Notes: generated from the letters alone by a model not told the origin. 64,000 nucleotides of DNA from Anabaena sp. UHCC 0187 (GCF_009712035.1 NZ_VILB01000009.1:1-64000), one strand, 5' to 3'; positions 27,375-37,608 are shown, counted from the first letter of the stretch. A program made the numbers and translations.

Positions 27375-29102
27375 GTGTCACAGCCTAATATTACCCAAAC
27401 CTTTAAATTTGATTCTATTGATGCCGCTTTGGCCGACCTCAAAGCCGGTCGTGTCATTGTCGTCGTAGATGACGAAAATCGAGAAAACGAAGGCGATTTA
27501 ATTTGTGCTGCCCAATTTGCCACCCCAGACATGATTAACTTCATGGCGGTAGAAGCCAGAGGGCTGATTTGTCTAGCCATGACAGGCGATCGCCTCGATG
27601 AACTAGACTTACCATTAATGGTCAGCAAGCTCACAGATACTAACCAAACCGCCTTTACTGTTAGTATTGATGCTGGTCCCCATTTGGGCGTTAGCACTGG
27701 TATTTCCGCCGAAGACCGCGCCCGCACTATCCAAGTCACCCTCAACCCAGCCACCAAACCGGAAGAATTACGACGACCGGGGCATATTTTCCCCCTGCGG
27801 GCTAGACCGGGAGGCGTACTCAAACGGGCAGGACATACAGAAGCCGCTGTAGACTTATCCAGACTAGCTGGACTGTATCCAGCCGGGGTAATTTGCGAAA
27901 TTCAAAACCCTGATGGTTCAATGGCGCGGTTACAGCAGTTAGTGGAATATGCTAAAAATCATCACCTGAAAATTATTAGCATTGCGGATTTAATTAGTTA
28001 TCGTCTCCAGAATGATCGCTTGATATACCGAGAAATTGTTACCAAACTACCTAGCCAATTCGGTCAATTTGATATTTACGGCTACCGTCACACCCTAGAT
28101 AATACAGAACACGTCGCCATTGTCAAGGGAGATCCGGCAAATTTTGGAGATGAAGCCGTGATGGTGCGAATGCACTCAGAATGTTTAACAGGAGATGCTT
28201 TGGGATCTTTGCGTTGCGACTGTCGGATGCAGTTACAAGCCGCCTTGAAAATGATTGAAGATGCGGGTCAAGGTGTCGTTGTTTACCTGCGTCAAGAAGG
28301 ACGGGGAATCGGCTTAGTTAACAAGCTGAAAGCCTATTCTTTACAAGATATGGGCTTGGATACCGTCGAAGCAAATGAGCGGTTAGGGTTTCCCGCAGAT
28401 TTGCGTGATTATGGCATGGGGGCGCAAATTCTCATGGATTTGGGCATCAAAAAAATCCGTTTGATTACCAATAATCCCCGGAAAATTGCTGGTGTTAAGG
28501 GTTATGGCTTAGAAGTTGTAGATCGTGTTCCCCTGTTAATTGAGTCTAATGATTTCAATTCCTATTACCTAGCTACCAAGGCCAAGAAATTGGGACATAT
28601 GCTGTTACAAACTTATCTAGTCACAGTAGCGATACATTGGCAAGATGAACCGGAATCCGTGACTGAACGCTATGAACGGTTGGAGAAATTACGGCATTTA
28701 TCAAAAAATCACCATTTACTGTTACAGGAAGAAGCCCGGCCATTGGGAATCGCTTTATTTGATCAACCATCTTTAACTGTACATCTAGGTTTTGACCAAG
28801 CTAATATTGCTGAATCCAATTGGTATCAACAAAAAGGCCATCCTTATCTGCAAGCAATCTGCCAGATTTTAGATGAAATCGTAACTTTACCCTATATTCA
28901 GAAAATGGAATTTCTGATTGCGACAGGTAACGATCCTTTGAGTAATTTGCAAGTACAGTTAGATAGGCAAATTTTCTCTGATGGTGTACTACCTTCATCT
29001 TTACAAGATAACTTGCAGACTCAGCAAATTTACAGCTTTATTAATACTCTTATGTCTAAAGACACTGAGATGATTGGTGGAGTCGAGGGATCAAATCCAT
29101 AA
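27375..29102 (+). CDS. ribBA: RibBA bifunctional riboflavin enzyme
   Basis: A 575-residue fusion. Residues 1-215 are 3,4-dihydroxy-2-butanone 4-phosphate synthase (VDDENRENEGDLICAAQFAT, RPGHIFPLRARPGGVLKRAG, GHTEAAVDL); residues 216-420 are GTP cyclohydrolase II with the zinc cysteines in MHSECLTGDALGSLRCDCR and the RQEGRGIGL loop. A further 150-residue C-terminal extension, common in cyanobacterial RibBA, has no known function. Both reactions feed riboflavin synthesis. The start is GTG at 27375, which gives the usual MSQPNITQ-type N-terminus. Confidence 0.97.
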   Translation: MSQPNITQTFKFDSIDAALADLKAGRVIVVVDDENRENEGDLICAAQFATPDMINFMAVEARGLICLAMTGDRLDELDLPLMVSKLTDTNQTAFTVSIDAGPHLGVSTGISAEDRARTIQVTLNPATKPEELRRPGHIFPLRARPGGVLKRAGHTEAAVDLSRLAGLYPAGVICEIQNPDGSMARLQQLVEYAKNHHLKIISIADLISYRLQNDRLIYREIVTKLPSQFGQFDIYGYRHTLDNTEHVAIVKGDPANFGDEAVMVRMHSECLTGDALGSLRCDCRMQLQAALKMIEDAGQGVVVYLRQEGRGIGLVNKLKAYSLQDMGLDTVEANERLGFPADLRDYGMGAQILMDLGIKKIRLITNNPRKIAGVKGYGLEVVDRVPLLIESNDFNSYYLATKAKKLGHMLLQTYLVTVAIHWQDEPESVTERYERLEKLRHLSKNHHLLLQEEARPLGIALFDQPSLTVHLGFDQANIAESNWYQQKGHPYLQAICQILDEIVTLPYIQKMEFLIATGNDPLSNLQVQLDRQIFSDGVLPSSLQDNLQTQQIYSFINTLMSKDTEMIGGVEGSNP

Positions 29103-29199
29103 AAGTTGGTGAGAGGTGTTACCCTAAATGTTAAAGTTGCCAAAATATTAATCAGTCGGCAACTTTATCTTTGAGACGCTAGGCAAACAGCGAGTATCA

Positions 29200-31389
29200 A
29201 TGTTGAAGAAACTACAGAAAACACAAATTTATCTGCTTGCTGGTGCTGGACTATGTGCCTTTTTAGCCGGGGCTATGGTATCAGCCCCCCAAGCTGGCAA
29301 AACCCTGAGCCAATGGTTGAACTTGAGTCAGAGTAAGCCGGAAAAACTATCTGAGGCTAACAAGGCCAAGTCAGTTGTATTTTCTCTATTGTCTCAATCT
29401 GTACCAGAAAGATTAACAAAACTCACGGAAATTGCCGAAAAGGGTAGTTCCCCAGATCGGGAACGCGCTCGTTATCTGTTGGCCAGTGATTATGTGGAAA
29501 CCTCTCAAGGGAAAAAAGCCCTGGATTTATTGACAGGACTGGAAAAAGACTATCCTGTATTAGCACCTTATATTTTACTTAAACAAGCCCAAGCACATGA
29601 TATTTTAGGCGAAGATAAAAAAGCTTCGGATTTGCGCCAAAAGGTACTCAAAGAATATGCTAAAGAAGCAGCGGTAGTTAAAGCTATCTATGCGATCGCT
29701 CAACCAAAGTTATATGATCAAGCGATCGCTAAATTTCCCTCCCATCCCCTCACCTGGGAAATTATCCGCAAACGCTTAAAAGATAATCCTAATCAGCCTA
29801 ATTTACAATTAGTCTTAGCAAAATACGCCGCTGACGAACCGGGAATTGTGGGTGTATTAAATCAGTTAGTGAAACAGCCACAACTCAAACCCGCAGATTG
29901 GGAACTCATTGGTTCAGTCTACTGGAACAATAATCAATTTACTCAAGCTAAGGATGCTTATATTCAAGCACCCAAAACCGCTACCAGTCTCTACCGGATT
30001 GCCAGAGGATTACAATTAAATAAAGAGCAAGATAAAGCCATTGCTGTTTATAAACAACTACTGCAAAAATTTCCTACTGCTACAGAAACAGGCACAGCCC
30101 TATTAAGATTGTCGGAAATTGCTAAAGGTAAAGACTCCATTCCCTATCTTGACCAAATAATTAGTAAATTTCCTGAACAAGCACCTCAAGCATTAGTCAA
30201 AAAAGGTACTCTGCTGGACAGTCTCCAGGATAATCAGTCAGCTAACACCACATGGAAATTATTACTAGGTAAATATGGCAGCACTGATGAAGCCGCAGAA
30301 TTTCGCTGGAAAATAGCCCAAACTAAAGCTAAAAGTAATGATTATTTAGGTGCATGGCAATGGGCGCAACCAATTACCATTAATAACAAAACAAGCATTT
30401 TAGCCCCTAGAGCCGGGTTTTGGGTCGGTAAATGGGCCATGACTCTGGGCAAGCAACAGGAAGCTATTACTGCTTATAAGGGTGTAATTAGCGAATTTCC
30501 CTACTCTTATTATGCCTGGCGTTCTGCGAGTATTTTGGGTTTAAATGTGGGTAATTTTGATAACCTGCGCGTGATGAACCCGACAATTATCCCCCCACAA
30601 CGTCCTGTACCTCCAGCGGGTTCTCAGACTTTTCAAGAATTGTATTTACTAGGACAAGATCGTGATGCTTGGTGGCAATGGGAAACAGAATTTAAAAGTA
30701 AAAATCAGCCTAGTGTCGCGGAACAATTTACTGAAGGTTTGCTCAGATTAACAAAAGGTGAATATCTCATTGGTATTGACAAAATTGCCAAATTAGAAGA
30801 CCGGAAAACACCCACAGAAAAAGCCGAATATCAAGCTTTAAGCCGACAAAGTATTTACTGGCAAGCCCGTTATCCTTTCCCCTATTTTAAAGAAATTGAA
30901 AAATGGTCTACTTCCCGTCAACTTAATCCTCTGTTAGTTACAGCCTTGATGCGCCAAGAATCTCGCTTTCAGGCGAAAATTAAATCCTCTGTCGGCGCTA
31001 CTGGTTTAATGCAAGTTATGCCCAGTACAGCCGCTTGGATAGCCCCACAAATCAATTTAGATATCAAAAAACTCAACCTGGAAAATCCCAACGATAACAT
31101 CATATTGGGAACTTGGTATCTTGATTATACTCATCAACAATATGGTAATAATTCCATGTTAGCGATCGCTAGTTATAATGCCGGGCCTGGTAACGTTGCC
31201 AAATGGCTACGAACCATACCTAAACAAGATCCAGATGAGTTTGTCGAAGAAATTCCTTTTGATGAAACTAAAAATTATGTCCGTCAAGTTTTTGGTAATT
31301 ACTGGAATTATCTGCGGCTTTATAACCCTGAAGTTTCTGCCATAGTCTCCAAATACTCGGAAGAACACCCGGAATTACCACCGAAATAA
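29200..31389 (+). CDS. Soluble-type lytic murein transglycosylase
   Basis: A 729-residue exported protein. Residues 8-28 form a signal or anchor helix (IYLLAGAGLCAFLAGAMVSA); residues 30-560 are tetratricopeptide-like helical repeats, as in the Slt70 superhelical ring; the SLT catalytic domain starts near 577, with LVTALMRQESRFQAKIKSSV (catalytic Glu in RQES), GATGLMQVMP and ASYNAGPGNVAKW. It cleaves peptidoglycan between MurNAc and GlcNAc. About 100 bases after ribBA, likely its own promoter. Confidence 0.94.
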   Translation: MLKKLQKTQIYLLAGAGLCAFLAGAMVSAPQAGKTLSQWLNLSQSKPEKLSEANKAKSVVFSLLSQSVPERLTKLTEIAEKGSSPDRERARYLLASDYVETSQGKKALDLLTGLEKDYPVLAPYILLKQAQAHDILGEDKKASDLRQKVLKEYAKEAAVVKAIYAIAQPKLYDQAIAKFPSHPLTWEIIRKRLKDNPNQPNLQLVLAKYAADEPGIVGVLNQLVKQPQLKPADWELIGSVYWNNNQFTQAKDAYIQAPKTATSLYRIARGLQLNKEQDKAIAVYKQLLQKFPTATETGTALLRLSEIAKGKDSIPYLDQIISKFPEQAPQALVKKGTLLDSLQDNQSANTTWKLLLGKYGSTDEAAEFRWKIAQTKAKSNDYLGAWQWAQPITINNKTSILAPRAGFWVGKWAMTLGKQQEAITAYKGVISEFPYSYYAWRSASILGLNVGNFDNLRVMNPTIIPPQRPVPPAGSQTFQELYLLGQDRDAWWQWETEFKSKNQPSVAEQFTEGLLRLTKGEYLIGIDKIAKLEDRKTPTEKAEYQALSRQSIYWQARYPFPYFKEIEKWSTSRQLNPLLVTALMRQESRFQAKIKSSVGATGLMQVMPSTAAWIAPQINLDIKKLNLENPNDNIILGTWYLDYTHQQYGNNSMLAIASYNAGPGNVAKWLRTIPKQDPDEFVEEIPFDETKNYVRQVFGNYWNYLRLYNPEVSAIVSKYSEEHPELPPK

Positions 31390-31448
31390 TAGGGGAAAGG
31401 AGAAAATTTTTCCCAATCCCCGCAATCAAATTTTAACTTCAAAAATAG

Positions 31449-31477
31449 GCGATAGTGAAGCACTCCGCAGGAATCGC
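31449..31477. repeat. 29-base dispersed palindrome, intergenic copy
   Basis: GCGATAGTGAAGCACTCCGC plus AGGAATCGC: 27 of 29 bases match the element inserted inside the GT4 gene at 10532-10560. Confidence 0.8.
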
Positions 31478-31647
31478 TATTAATTTAGATAAAACCTATA
31501 TACAGCAATGGTTTTGGACATCTAAAAGGGATATTTAATCACAACGGGAGCGGTAGAACCTAAATCATCAACAATTCGCAATATTAGTGGAAGCTTGATG
31601 GAAGTGAGGTTAAAATTACAGGCAATGTCTAAATCTGAATTAGAACT

Positions 31648-32070
31648 ATGAAGACGGCTGAAAAACTGGCGGCTGGTTGGCTACTAACACTCGGATTCAT
31701 GTTTTTAGCGATATCAGTATCAGAAGCAATAGATAAATCAGCACAATCAGGAATCACTGTATATCCTGTAGAGGGGGAACAGGTATTTTCACCTCCCAAT
31801 GCGGCTGGGGAGAGTAAAGATACCATTGTGGGAGGGATAATTTTTGGTGTTCCTAGCGCCATATTGGGGAGTTGGTTAGCATTAGGATTGTATAAACAAA
31901 GTCAACAAGAGAAAAAAGCCTTAAAGCAACAAAACAACGAACAATTACAAGCGCAATTTTATCAAATGTTACTACAAAATCAAGGACGAGTAACTTTGCT
32001 AAGTTTTGCAATGCAGTCTCAATTACCAGCAGCGGAAGCTAAACAATATTTAGAGTGCGATTCGTTGTGA
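31648..32070 (+). CDS. Membrane protein gene, 5' part before intron
   Basis: This frame of 140 codons is the first part of a gene split by the group II intron at 32055. Two membrane segments (AAGWLLTLGFMFLAISVSEA and IIFGVPSAILGSWLALGLY) flank an extracytoplasmic loop, followed by a Gln-rich cytoplasmic region ending SQLPAAEAKQYL. The last five codons shown are intron sequence. The rest of the protein (about 25 residues) lies at 34263-34338 beyond the intron. Function unknown; the C-terminal part looks like a winged-helix-like tail but this is a guess. Confidence 0.75.
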   Translation: MKTAEKLAAGWLLTLGFMFLAISVSEAIDKSAQSGITVYPVEGEQVFSPPNAAGESKDTIVGGIIFGVPSAILGSWLALGLYKQSQQEKKALKQQNNEQLQAQFYQMLLQNQGRVTLLSFAMQSQLPAAEAKQYLECDSL

Positions 32071-32574
32071 GTGAATCACGGTACTCAGTCCGTAAATAAT
32101 CTCACCAACCTAATCCAATCAGGGAGAAAGGTTGAACTCTCGGTCTGATATGGGTGAAAGTCCCATCTACCAGACTCAGGTATGACTCCCTACCTGCCCA
32201 CACTGACTAGACTCGGTTTCTAGAGGGTGAAGCTGGGAACAGGACGCAATCAGACATCCGTTATGGGATGACACTTGGCGTTAATGGGGAGTTCCCACGG
32301 TGAAACAGAGCCTAGAAAAGCAACCTAATTGTAAGCAGGGCATAACATCAAAATCCCTGACTGAACTGGAGCTAATTCCCGCCGCATAGCCAAAGATAGC
32401 GGCAAGAGTCTAGGGAATCCAGTGGTTGAAATGGCTACACCTAAAGGAACTAACAATCAACCGAGGGAACGAATAAAAACGGATTGAGGGTCTAAGGGCG
32501 GTCGAACCCTAAGTAGGCTGGACGAGCAGCGGAATCCCTTCAATTCGGGTAGGACAGACCGTAATTGGTCTGAG

Positions 32575-34176
32575 GTGTTCAGAATACACAAATGGTCGCA
32601 GAGCATGATTAGACACAGTGGCAACACTAGTGAATCCTGGAAAATGTTACCTTGGAAGCAATTCCGTCGTAACTTATTCCGCCTACAAAAACGAGTGTAT
32701 AAAGCGGTTCAAGTTGGCGACAGGCGCAAAGCCAAGTCCCTACAAAAGCTGATTCTGAAATCAACCGCAGCAAGATTACTGGCTATTCGTCAAGTAACAC
32801 AGCTAAATGCTGGGAAAAAGACAGCGGGAGTTGACGGTAAGACCGCGCTCACATTCGAGCAAAGGTTTCAACTGAGTGAAAAGCTCAGAACTGAATGTAG
32901 CGACTGGAAACACCAGGGATTACGTGAAATACCCATCCCAAAAAAGGACGGTAAAACCCGAATTCTCAAAGTCCCCACTATTGCAGATAGAGCATATCAA
33001 TGCCTTGTCAAATACGCATTAGAACCAGCACACGAAGCAACATTCCACGCATACAGCTACGGGTTCAGGACGGGACGCTCGGCACATGATGCACAAAAAA
33101 TCTTGTTCCTCAACCTCCGCTCAATTTGCAATGGAATAGATAAACGAGTGATAGAACTCGATATCGAAAAATGCTTTGACAGGATAAATCACACCGCCAT
33201 CATGGATAGACTCATCGCTCCTTATAGCATAAGACAGGGAATTTTTCGCTGTCTCAAAGCCGGAGTCAACCCAGAGTTTCCCGAACAAGGAACACCTCAA
33301 GGGGGCGTGGTAAGTCCACTCTTAGCTAACATCGCCTTAAACGGAATTGAAAGTATTCATAGATACCACACTCAAGGTTACAGAATTACAGACAAAACCT
33401 CAAAGGAAAAGATTATTGAGCCAACAATCCGCTACGCAGATGACATGGTAATAATACTCCGACCCCAAGACGATGCCACAGAAATACTTGACAAAATCAG
33501 TCAGTTCCTAGCAGAGCGGGGAATGAAAGTCAGTGAGAAAAAGACAAAGCTAACCGCCGCGACAGATGGGTTTGATTTCCTCGGCTGGAATTTCAAAGTC
33601 CAGAATAACGGAAAGTTTAGATGTGTCCCTTCAGTGGATAACTTCAAAGCCTTCCGCAAGAAAGTAAAACACATTGTCAACAACTCGAATTATGGTGCTA
33701 CCACAAAGGCTAAGAAATTAGCCCCTGTAGTTAGAGGTTGGAGGAATTACCACCGCTTCTGCAAGATGGATGGGTCAAAGTTCTCCTTATGGCGCACCAG
33801 TTACAGAGCATTCAAGGTATTCAACAAAGAAACTAAACAGAATCGCCATGTCTGTAAGCAATTAATAGATAAGGCATTCCCAGCAGTTTCCTACTCCGAA
33901 AATAAACACGCCAATGTCAAAGGTGAGAAATCGCCATACGACGGAGATTTAACCTACTGGAGCGAACGCAACAGTAAGTTATATGACGGTTATACCTCTA
34001 AAGCCCTCAAACGGCAAAACCATAAATGTGGTCATTGTGGGTTAAAAATGCTCAGTGACGAGAAGGTACATTTACATCATATAGATGGAAACCACCAAAA
34101 CTGGAAACCAAAAAACCTTCTAGCAATTCATGAAAGCTGCCACGATTATATTCACATGAGCAAAAGCGAAAGCTAA
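32575..34176 (+). CDS. ltrA: Group II intron reverse transcriptase/maturase
   Basis: A 533-residue intron-encoded protein that splices and mobilises the host intron. Reverse transcriptase motifs: RILKVPTIADRAYQCLVKYA, YSYGFRTGRSAHDAQ, IELDIEKCFDRINH, GTPQGGVVSPLLANIAL and the catalytic IRYADDMVIIL. A maturase (X) region follows, with RGWRNYHRFC, and the C-terminus is an HNH endonuclease (CGHCGLKM, LHHIDGNHQNWKPKNLLAIH, HESCHDYIH). Start: GTG at 32575, or ATG at 32605. All catalytic residues look intact, so the intron may be active. Confidence 0.95.
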   Translation: MFRIHKWSQSMIRHSGNTSESWKMLPWKQFRRNLFRLQKRVYKAVQVGDRRKAKSLQKLILKSTAARLLAIRQVTQLNAGKKTAGVDGKTALTFEQRFQLSEKLRTECSDWKHQGLREIPIPKKDGKTRILKVPTIADRAYQCLVKYALEPAHEATFHAYSYGFRTGRSAHDAQKILFLNLRSICNGIDKRVIELDIEKCFDRINHTAIMDRLIAPYSIRQGIFRCLKAGVNPEFPEQGTPQGGVVSPLLANIALNGIESIHRYHTQGYRITDKTSKEKIIEPTIRYADDMVIILRPQDDATEILDKISQFLAERGMKVSEKKTKLTAATDGFDFLGWNFKVQNNGKFRCVPSVDNFKAFRKKVKHIVNNSNYGATTKAKKLAPVVRGWRNYHRFCKMDGSKFSLWRTSYRAFKVFNKETKQNRHVCKQLIDKAFPAVSYSENKHANVKGEKSPYDGDLTYWSERNSKLYDGYTSKALKRQNHKCGHCGLKMLSDEKVHLHHIDGNHQNWKPKNLLAIHESCHDYIHMSKSES

Positions 34177-34185
34177 GAACATCGG

Positions 34186-34219
34186 GAGCCGGATGCCGTG
34201 AAAGTGGCACGTCCGGATC
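34186..34219 (+). ncRNA. Group II intron domain V
   Basis: 34-base hairpin with the conserved AGC catalytic triad near its 5' end and a GAAA tetraloop (CCGTGAAAGTGG). This is the ribozyme active-site domain. Confidence 0.9.
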
Positions 34220-34262
34220 TAACAGAGAGGAGCGCGGGATAATACCCGCCTTCGACTCTACC

Positions 34263-34338
34263 TAAGAAAGCTAAAGAATTCAATGCAAATTTTCAAGTAA
34301 ATGAAGAAGGGGCTGTATCATATCATTTTGATGTTTAA
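34263..34338 (+). CDS. 3' exon of intron-split membrane protein
   Basis: Coding sequence for about 25 residues after the intron. If the exons join after TTAGA (32054) and before TAAGAAAGC (34263), the product reads on as LDKKAKEFNANF and then ...EEGAVSYHFDV before a TAA at 34336. This is a plausible end for a protein whose 5' part stops inside the intron. It starts no ORF of its own. The next gene begins 8 bases later. Confidence 0.7.
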
Positions 34339-34346
34339 TAGCTCTA

Positions 34347-34727
34347 ATGACACAGTTTTTCTTAACTATAGCCGCCATTTTTGGCGGTTTGTCTGTTGCT
34401 GGTGGTGCTTTTGGCGCTCATGCTTTGCGGGAAAAAATTAGCGAACGGGCTTTAGAAATATTTGATACTGGCGCTCGTTATCAAATGTATCATGCGATCG
34501 CACTTTTGTTAGTTGCCATTCTCATGAGTCGCTTAGAAAATCCACCGACTACGCTTTTAGTTAGTGGTTGGTTATTTATTATTGGTGTGGTGATTTTTTC
34601 CGGGAGTTTGTATGCTCTGGGTTTAACAGGTATCAAATCCTTGGGAGCAGTTGCACCATTGGGAGGATTAGCATTAATGGTTGGTTGGGGTGCTTTGGCT
34701 GTGGCTGGTGCAACTATCAAGTTTTGA
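34347..34727 (+). CDS. DUF423 membrane protein
   Basis: A 126-residue DUF423 (YgdD/TMEM256-like) membrane protein of unknown function, with four predicted helices. Family motifs: GGLSVAGGAFGAHALREKIS at the N-terminus, GARYQMYHAIALLLVA, IFSGSLYALGLTG and AVAPLGGLALMVGWGALA. Length and topology are standard. It follows the 3' exon of the intron-split gene by 8 bases, so the two probably share a transcript, whose continuity depends on intron splicing or on a promoter within the intron. Confidence 0.93.
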   Translation: MTQFFLTIAAIFGGLSVAGGAFGAHALREKISERALEIFDTGARYQMYHAIALLLVAILMSRLENPPTTLLVSGWLFIIGVVIFSGSLYALGLTGIKSLGAVAPLGGLALMVGWGALAVAGATIKF

Positions 34728-34798
34728 CAAATAGGTGTTTTTTAGGGAAAATATTGTGAAGAAGTAGACAAGATGAATCGTAAAGATTCAGTGATAAG

Positions 34799-34869
34799 AT
34801 CCCCGACTTCTTTTGTTTATTGTGTCCATAAATGAATAAATGAAAAATTGATCTCAGAAGTCGGGGATC
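34799..34869. repeat. Inverted repeat between convergent genes
   Basis: GATCCCCGACTTCT (34799) and AGAAGTCGGGGATC (34856) form a 14-base inverted repeat about 43 bases apart, between the convergent DUF423 and ftsW genes. It could terminate both; similar AAGTCGGGGATCT palindromes recur in cyanobacterial genomes. Confidence 0.7.
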
Positions 34870-34910
34870 TGGGTATGCAATATTTCTATAGCTGAATACT
34901 TACGATGAAT

Positions 34911-36098
34911 CTAAAAAAGTCGTCTTCTTGTCCGAGTTTCAGATGGTGTTCGTCGCAAAGGGACTACTTCTGCTTCACTACCCTCCCTAGCTACTCGAAT
35001 TAATAAAGCAGAAGATACTAAACTGGCAACCATCGAATTACCACCATAACTAAACATAGGTAAAGGTAAGCCTGTAGTTGGTAACGCACCTGTAGTTACA
35101 CCAATATGTAATAATGATTGGCCAACCATGACTACTACTACACCAATTGCAACTAATTTAGATGTGAGATTTTTGGATTTGAGGGCAATAATTAATCCTA
35201 AAGTTGCAAATACAGCTAACATGATTAATAGTAAAATACCGCCAATAAAGCCAAATTCTTCTGAAAAAATTGCGAAAATAAAATCAGTATCTTGAATTGG
35301 TAAATAGAATAACTTTTGTTGAGAAAGTCCAAATCCAGACCCCCAAGTTTGACCTGAACCTACAGCTAATAAACTTTGTACTAACTGATAACCATCTCCT
35401 GTGGCATCAGCCCAAGGATTCATAAAGGACATAATACGTTTACGTTGATATTCTTTGATACTAATACTGATTAATGCTAACAGCACCCCACCAAAAGCTG
35501 TTCCTCCCAGGTATTTATATGGTATTCCTGCTGCTAGGGCAATAAACCAAATTGTCATGCCGCAAAGTGCTGTTGTACTTAAGTTAGGTTGGGCCAGAAT
35601 TCCTAAGAGGACAAGACCGAAAACACCCAACCAAGACAAACGAATTCCCCAAGATTGTTTTTCCCACTGGCCAAAAAGTGTCGCACTTTGTAAAACTAAA
35701 AAAGGTTTAATTAATTCCGATGGTTGAATAGGAATTGGGCCAATAGCTATCCACCTAGCAGCATCAAAAGCTTTTCTTCCTAATCCTGGTATTAAAGTCA
35801 TAAAAATCAACATCAGGAAAAATATCAAAAACCAATGAGCTACCCCCAACATTTTCCGCAATGGCAAATTAACAATGATGTTGAAAATAATTAAAGAAGC
35901 TATAGCCCAAATAATTTGACGTTTGAAATAATATAAACCGTCACCTTGACGTTCATCAGCAACGGGATAGGATGCAGAAAAGAGGATGATTAAGCCAATA
36001 AACATCCACATTAATGTTAGCCAGCGTAATAATCGGGCTTCTAAACCCCAGCTAGAAACGGAATTATCAAAAATTGGTATTAAACGGAGTAGGTTCAC
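34911..36098 (-). CDS. ftsW: Septal SEDS glycosyltransferase FtsW
   Basis: A 395-residue SEDS-family peptidoglycan polymerase with about ten membrane helices, acting with a septal penicillin-binding protein in cell division. Features: WLTLMWMFIGLIILFSASYP, WIAIGPIPIQPSELIKPFLV, GYQLVQSLLAVGSGQ, GFGLSQQKLFYLPIQDTDFI with the catalytic-site Asp, SEEFGFIG and the C-terminal LPTTGLPLPMFSYGGNS. I call it FtsW rather than RodA from the overall pattern, but the two are not always separable by eye. The C-terminus is Arg rich. A heptamer array lies directly upstream. Confidence 0.9.
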   Translation of the reverse strand: MNLLRLIPIFDNSVSSWGLEARLLRWLTLMWMFIGLIILFSASYPVADERQGDGLYYFKRQIIWAIASLIIFNIIVNLPLRKMLGVAHWFLIFFLMLIFMTLIPGLGRKAFDAARWIAIGPIPIQPSELIKPFLVLQSATLFGQWEKQSWGIRLSWLGVFGLVLLGILAQPNLSTTALCGMTIWFIALAAGIPYKYLGGTAFGGVLLALISISIKEYQRKRIMSFMNPWADATGDGYQLVQSLLAVGSGQTWGSGFGLSQQKLFYLPIQDTDFIFAIFSEEFGFIGGILLLIMLAVFATLGLIIALKSKNLTSKLVAIGVVVVMVGQSLLHIGVTTGALPTTGLPLPMFSYGGNSMVASLVSSALLIRVAREGSEAEVVPLRRTPSETRTRRRLF

Positions 36099-36101
36099 AA
36101 T

Positions 36102-36138
36102 TTGGTAATTGGTAATTGGTAATTGGTAAATTGGTAAT
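36102..36138. repeat. TTGGTAA tandem repeat
   Basis: Four consecutive TTGGTAA heptamers (36102-36129) plus one further unit after a one-base offset, upstream of ftsW. Confidence 0.85.
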
Positions 36139-36210
36139 TTTCTTCTTTCTTCTTTCTTCTCCTGACTCCTGACTTCTGCCTCCTGAATCCTTCTACAAGA
36201 AATTCTGTAT

Positions 36211-37320
36211 TTAAATCAAAACTAAATTATCTCTGTGAATCACAGTATCAGCCCCCTCATAACCTAAAATTGCCGGAATTTCCCGTGAATGTCGTCCGCA
36301 AATTTGCTGCAATTCCTTGCTATTATAATTCACCAATCCTCTAGCAATTTCATGGCCATCAATATCACATAATTGCACCGCTTCTTGATTGTCAAATTCC
36401 CCTTCTACGGCTTTAATTCCCGCTGCTAATAGGGATTTTCCGGCTTTTAGAACTGCTAAAATCGCTCCCTGATCTAAATATAATTTTCCCCCCGGAATCA
36501 AACCATAAGCTATCCAGCGTTTGCGGGCTGAAGTTGGTTCTGGTTGGGGTGCAAAGTGTGTACCGATGAGTTCCCCTTGAATAATTTTTTCAATGTTCCG
36601 GGGAAACTGTCCTTGAGTAATGACTGTACGGATACCAGCAGCGATCGCAATTCTAGCCGCAGAAATTTTAGTCATCATTCCCCCAGTTCCCCATTGAGAA
36701 CCCTGTCCACCAGTTTGAATCTGTAAATCTGTCAGTTCTTGCATACTACTAACTAAACTAATCGGTTTAGCATCGGGTACGGAACGAGGATCGGCTGAGT
36801 ATAATTTATCAACATCCGTTAACAAAAATAGCCAATCTGCTTCTACTAAACTGGCTACTAATGCAGACAGGGTATCATTATCTCCAAATTTTAATTCTTC
36901 TACAGCTACTGTATCATTTTCATTGACTATGGGAATTACACCTAAACCCAATAATTCTTGAAAGGTATTATTAGCATTAAGATAGCGGCTACGTTGTACC
37001 AAATCTGCCCTTGTTAATAACACTTGAGCAATTGGTTGTTGCAAAATACTAAATAAATCATCATATATACGCATTAATCTACCTTGCCCAACTGCTGCTA
37101 CAGCCTGTTTTAAAGCTATGGTTTTGGGACGTTCCGTTAAACCTAACCGCGCACAACCGACTCCCACAGCACCGGAGGAAACTAAAATTACCCGGTGTCC
37201 CTGTCGTCTTAAATCACAAAGAGTTTCTGCTAAAGTAGCAATGCTAGAAAGGGCTAATTGTCCGGTTTCTGGTTGGGTTAGGCTAGAAGTACCGATTTTA
37301 ACAACAATTGTTTTGGTCAT
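36211..37320 (-). CDS. proB: Glutamate 5-kinase
   Basis: A 369-residue kinase for the first step of proline synthesis. Amino-acid-kinase core: [58 protein letters not shown] and the [20 protein letters not shown] segment. A C-terminal PUA domain (about 280-369) is present, with [13 protein letters not shown] and [18 protein letters not shown]. Full length. The later step, proC, is also in this window at 62111, but not nearby. ATG at 37320. Confidence 0.97.
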   Translation of the reverse strand: MTKTIVVKIGTSSLTQPETGQLALSSIATLAETLCDLRRQGHRVILVSSGAVGVGCARLGLTERPKTIALKQAVAAVGQGRLMRIYDDLFSILQQPIAQVLLTRADLVQRSRYLNANNTFQELLGLGVIPIVNENDTVAVEELKFGDNDTLSALVASLVEADWLFLLTDVDKLYSADPRSVPDAKPISLVSSMQELTDLQIQTGGQGSQWGTGGMMTKISAARIAIAAGIRTVITQGQFPRNIEKIIQGELIGTHFAPQPEPTSARKRWIAYGLIPGGKLYLDQGAILAVLKAGKSLLAAGIKAVEGEFDNQEAVQLCDIDGHEIARGLVNYNSKELQQICGRHSREIPAILGYEGADTVIHRDNLVLI

Positions 37321-37608
37321 TTGTCAGTTATTAGTTGTCCCCAAAAAATTATACAGCGCCAATCCCTCTATGGTGAAGGTTGACGCTGTACGGATTTATA
37401 TTTATCTGTTATCTGCTAGGGTCTTTTTTGGCTGACCCTGATGTTATTAACAGTAATAATCGCTGATCTTGTGCAAACTATAGATTTTCTTAACTATTTT
37501 TTTATATTTATTTCCTTGACAAATTATAAATCTTTGTGAATATTTGTATCCAAAAACTAAAAATCACTTATAAACATACCACCAAATATGTTTGTTAATT
37601 TTTAATTT

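Larger units (their letters stand above)
32055..34262 (+). mobile_element. Group II intron with RT-HNH protein
   Basis: A complete group II intron of about 2.2 kb. It starts GTGCG at 32055, has a structured 520-base 5' region, encodes a reverse transcriptase-maturase at 32575-34176, and ends with a canonical 34-base domain V at 34186-34219 (GAGCCGGATGCCGTGAAAGT start, with the AGC triad at 34187-34189) and a domain VI hairpin just after. The 3' boundary is set at 34262 because this restores the host frame (LDKKAKEF); ends one to three bases earlier are possible. Confidence 0.9.
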
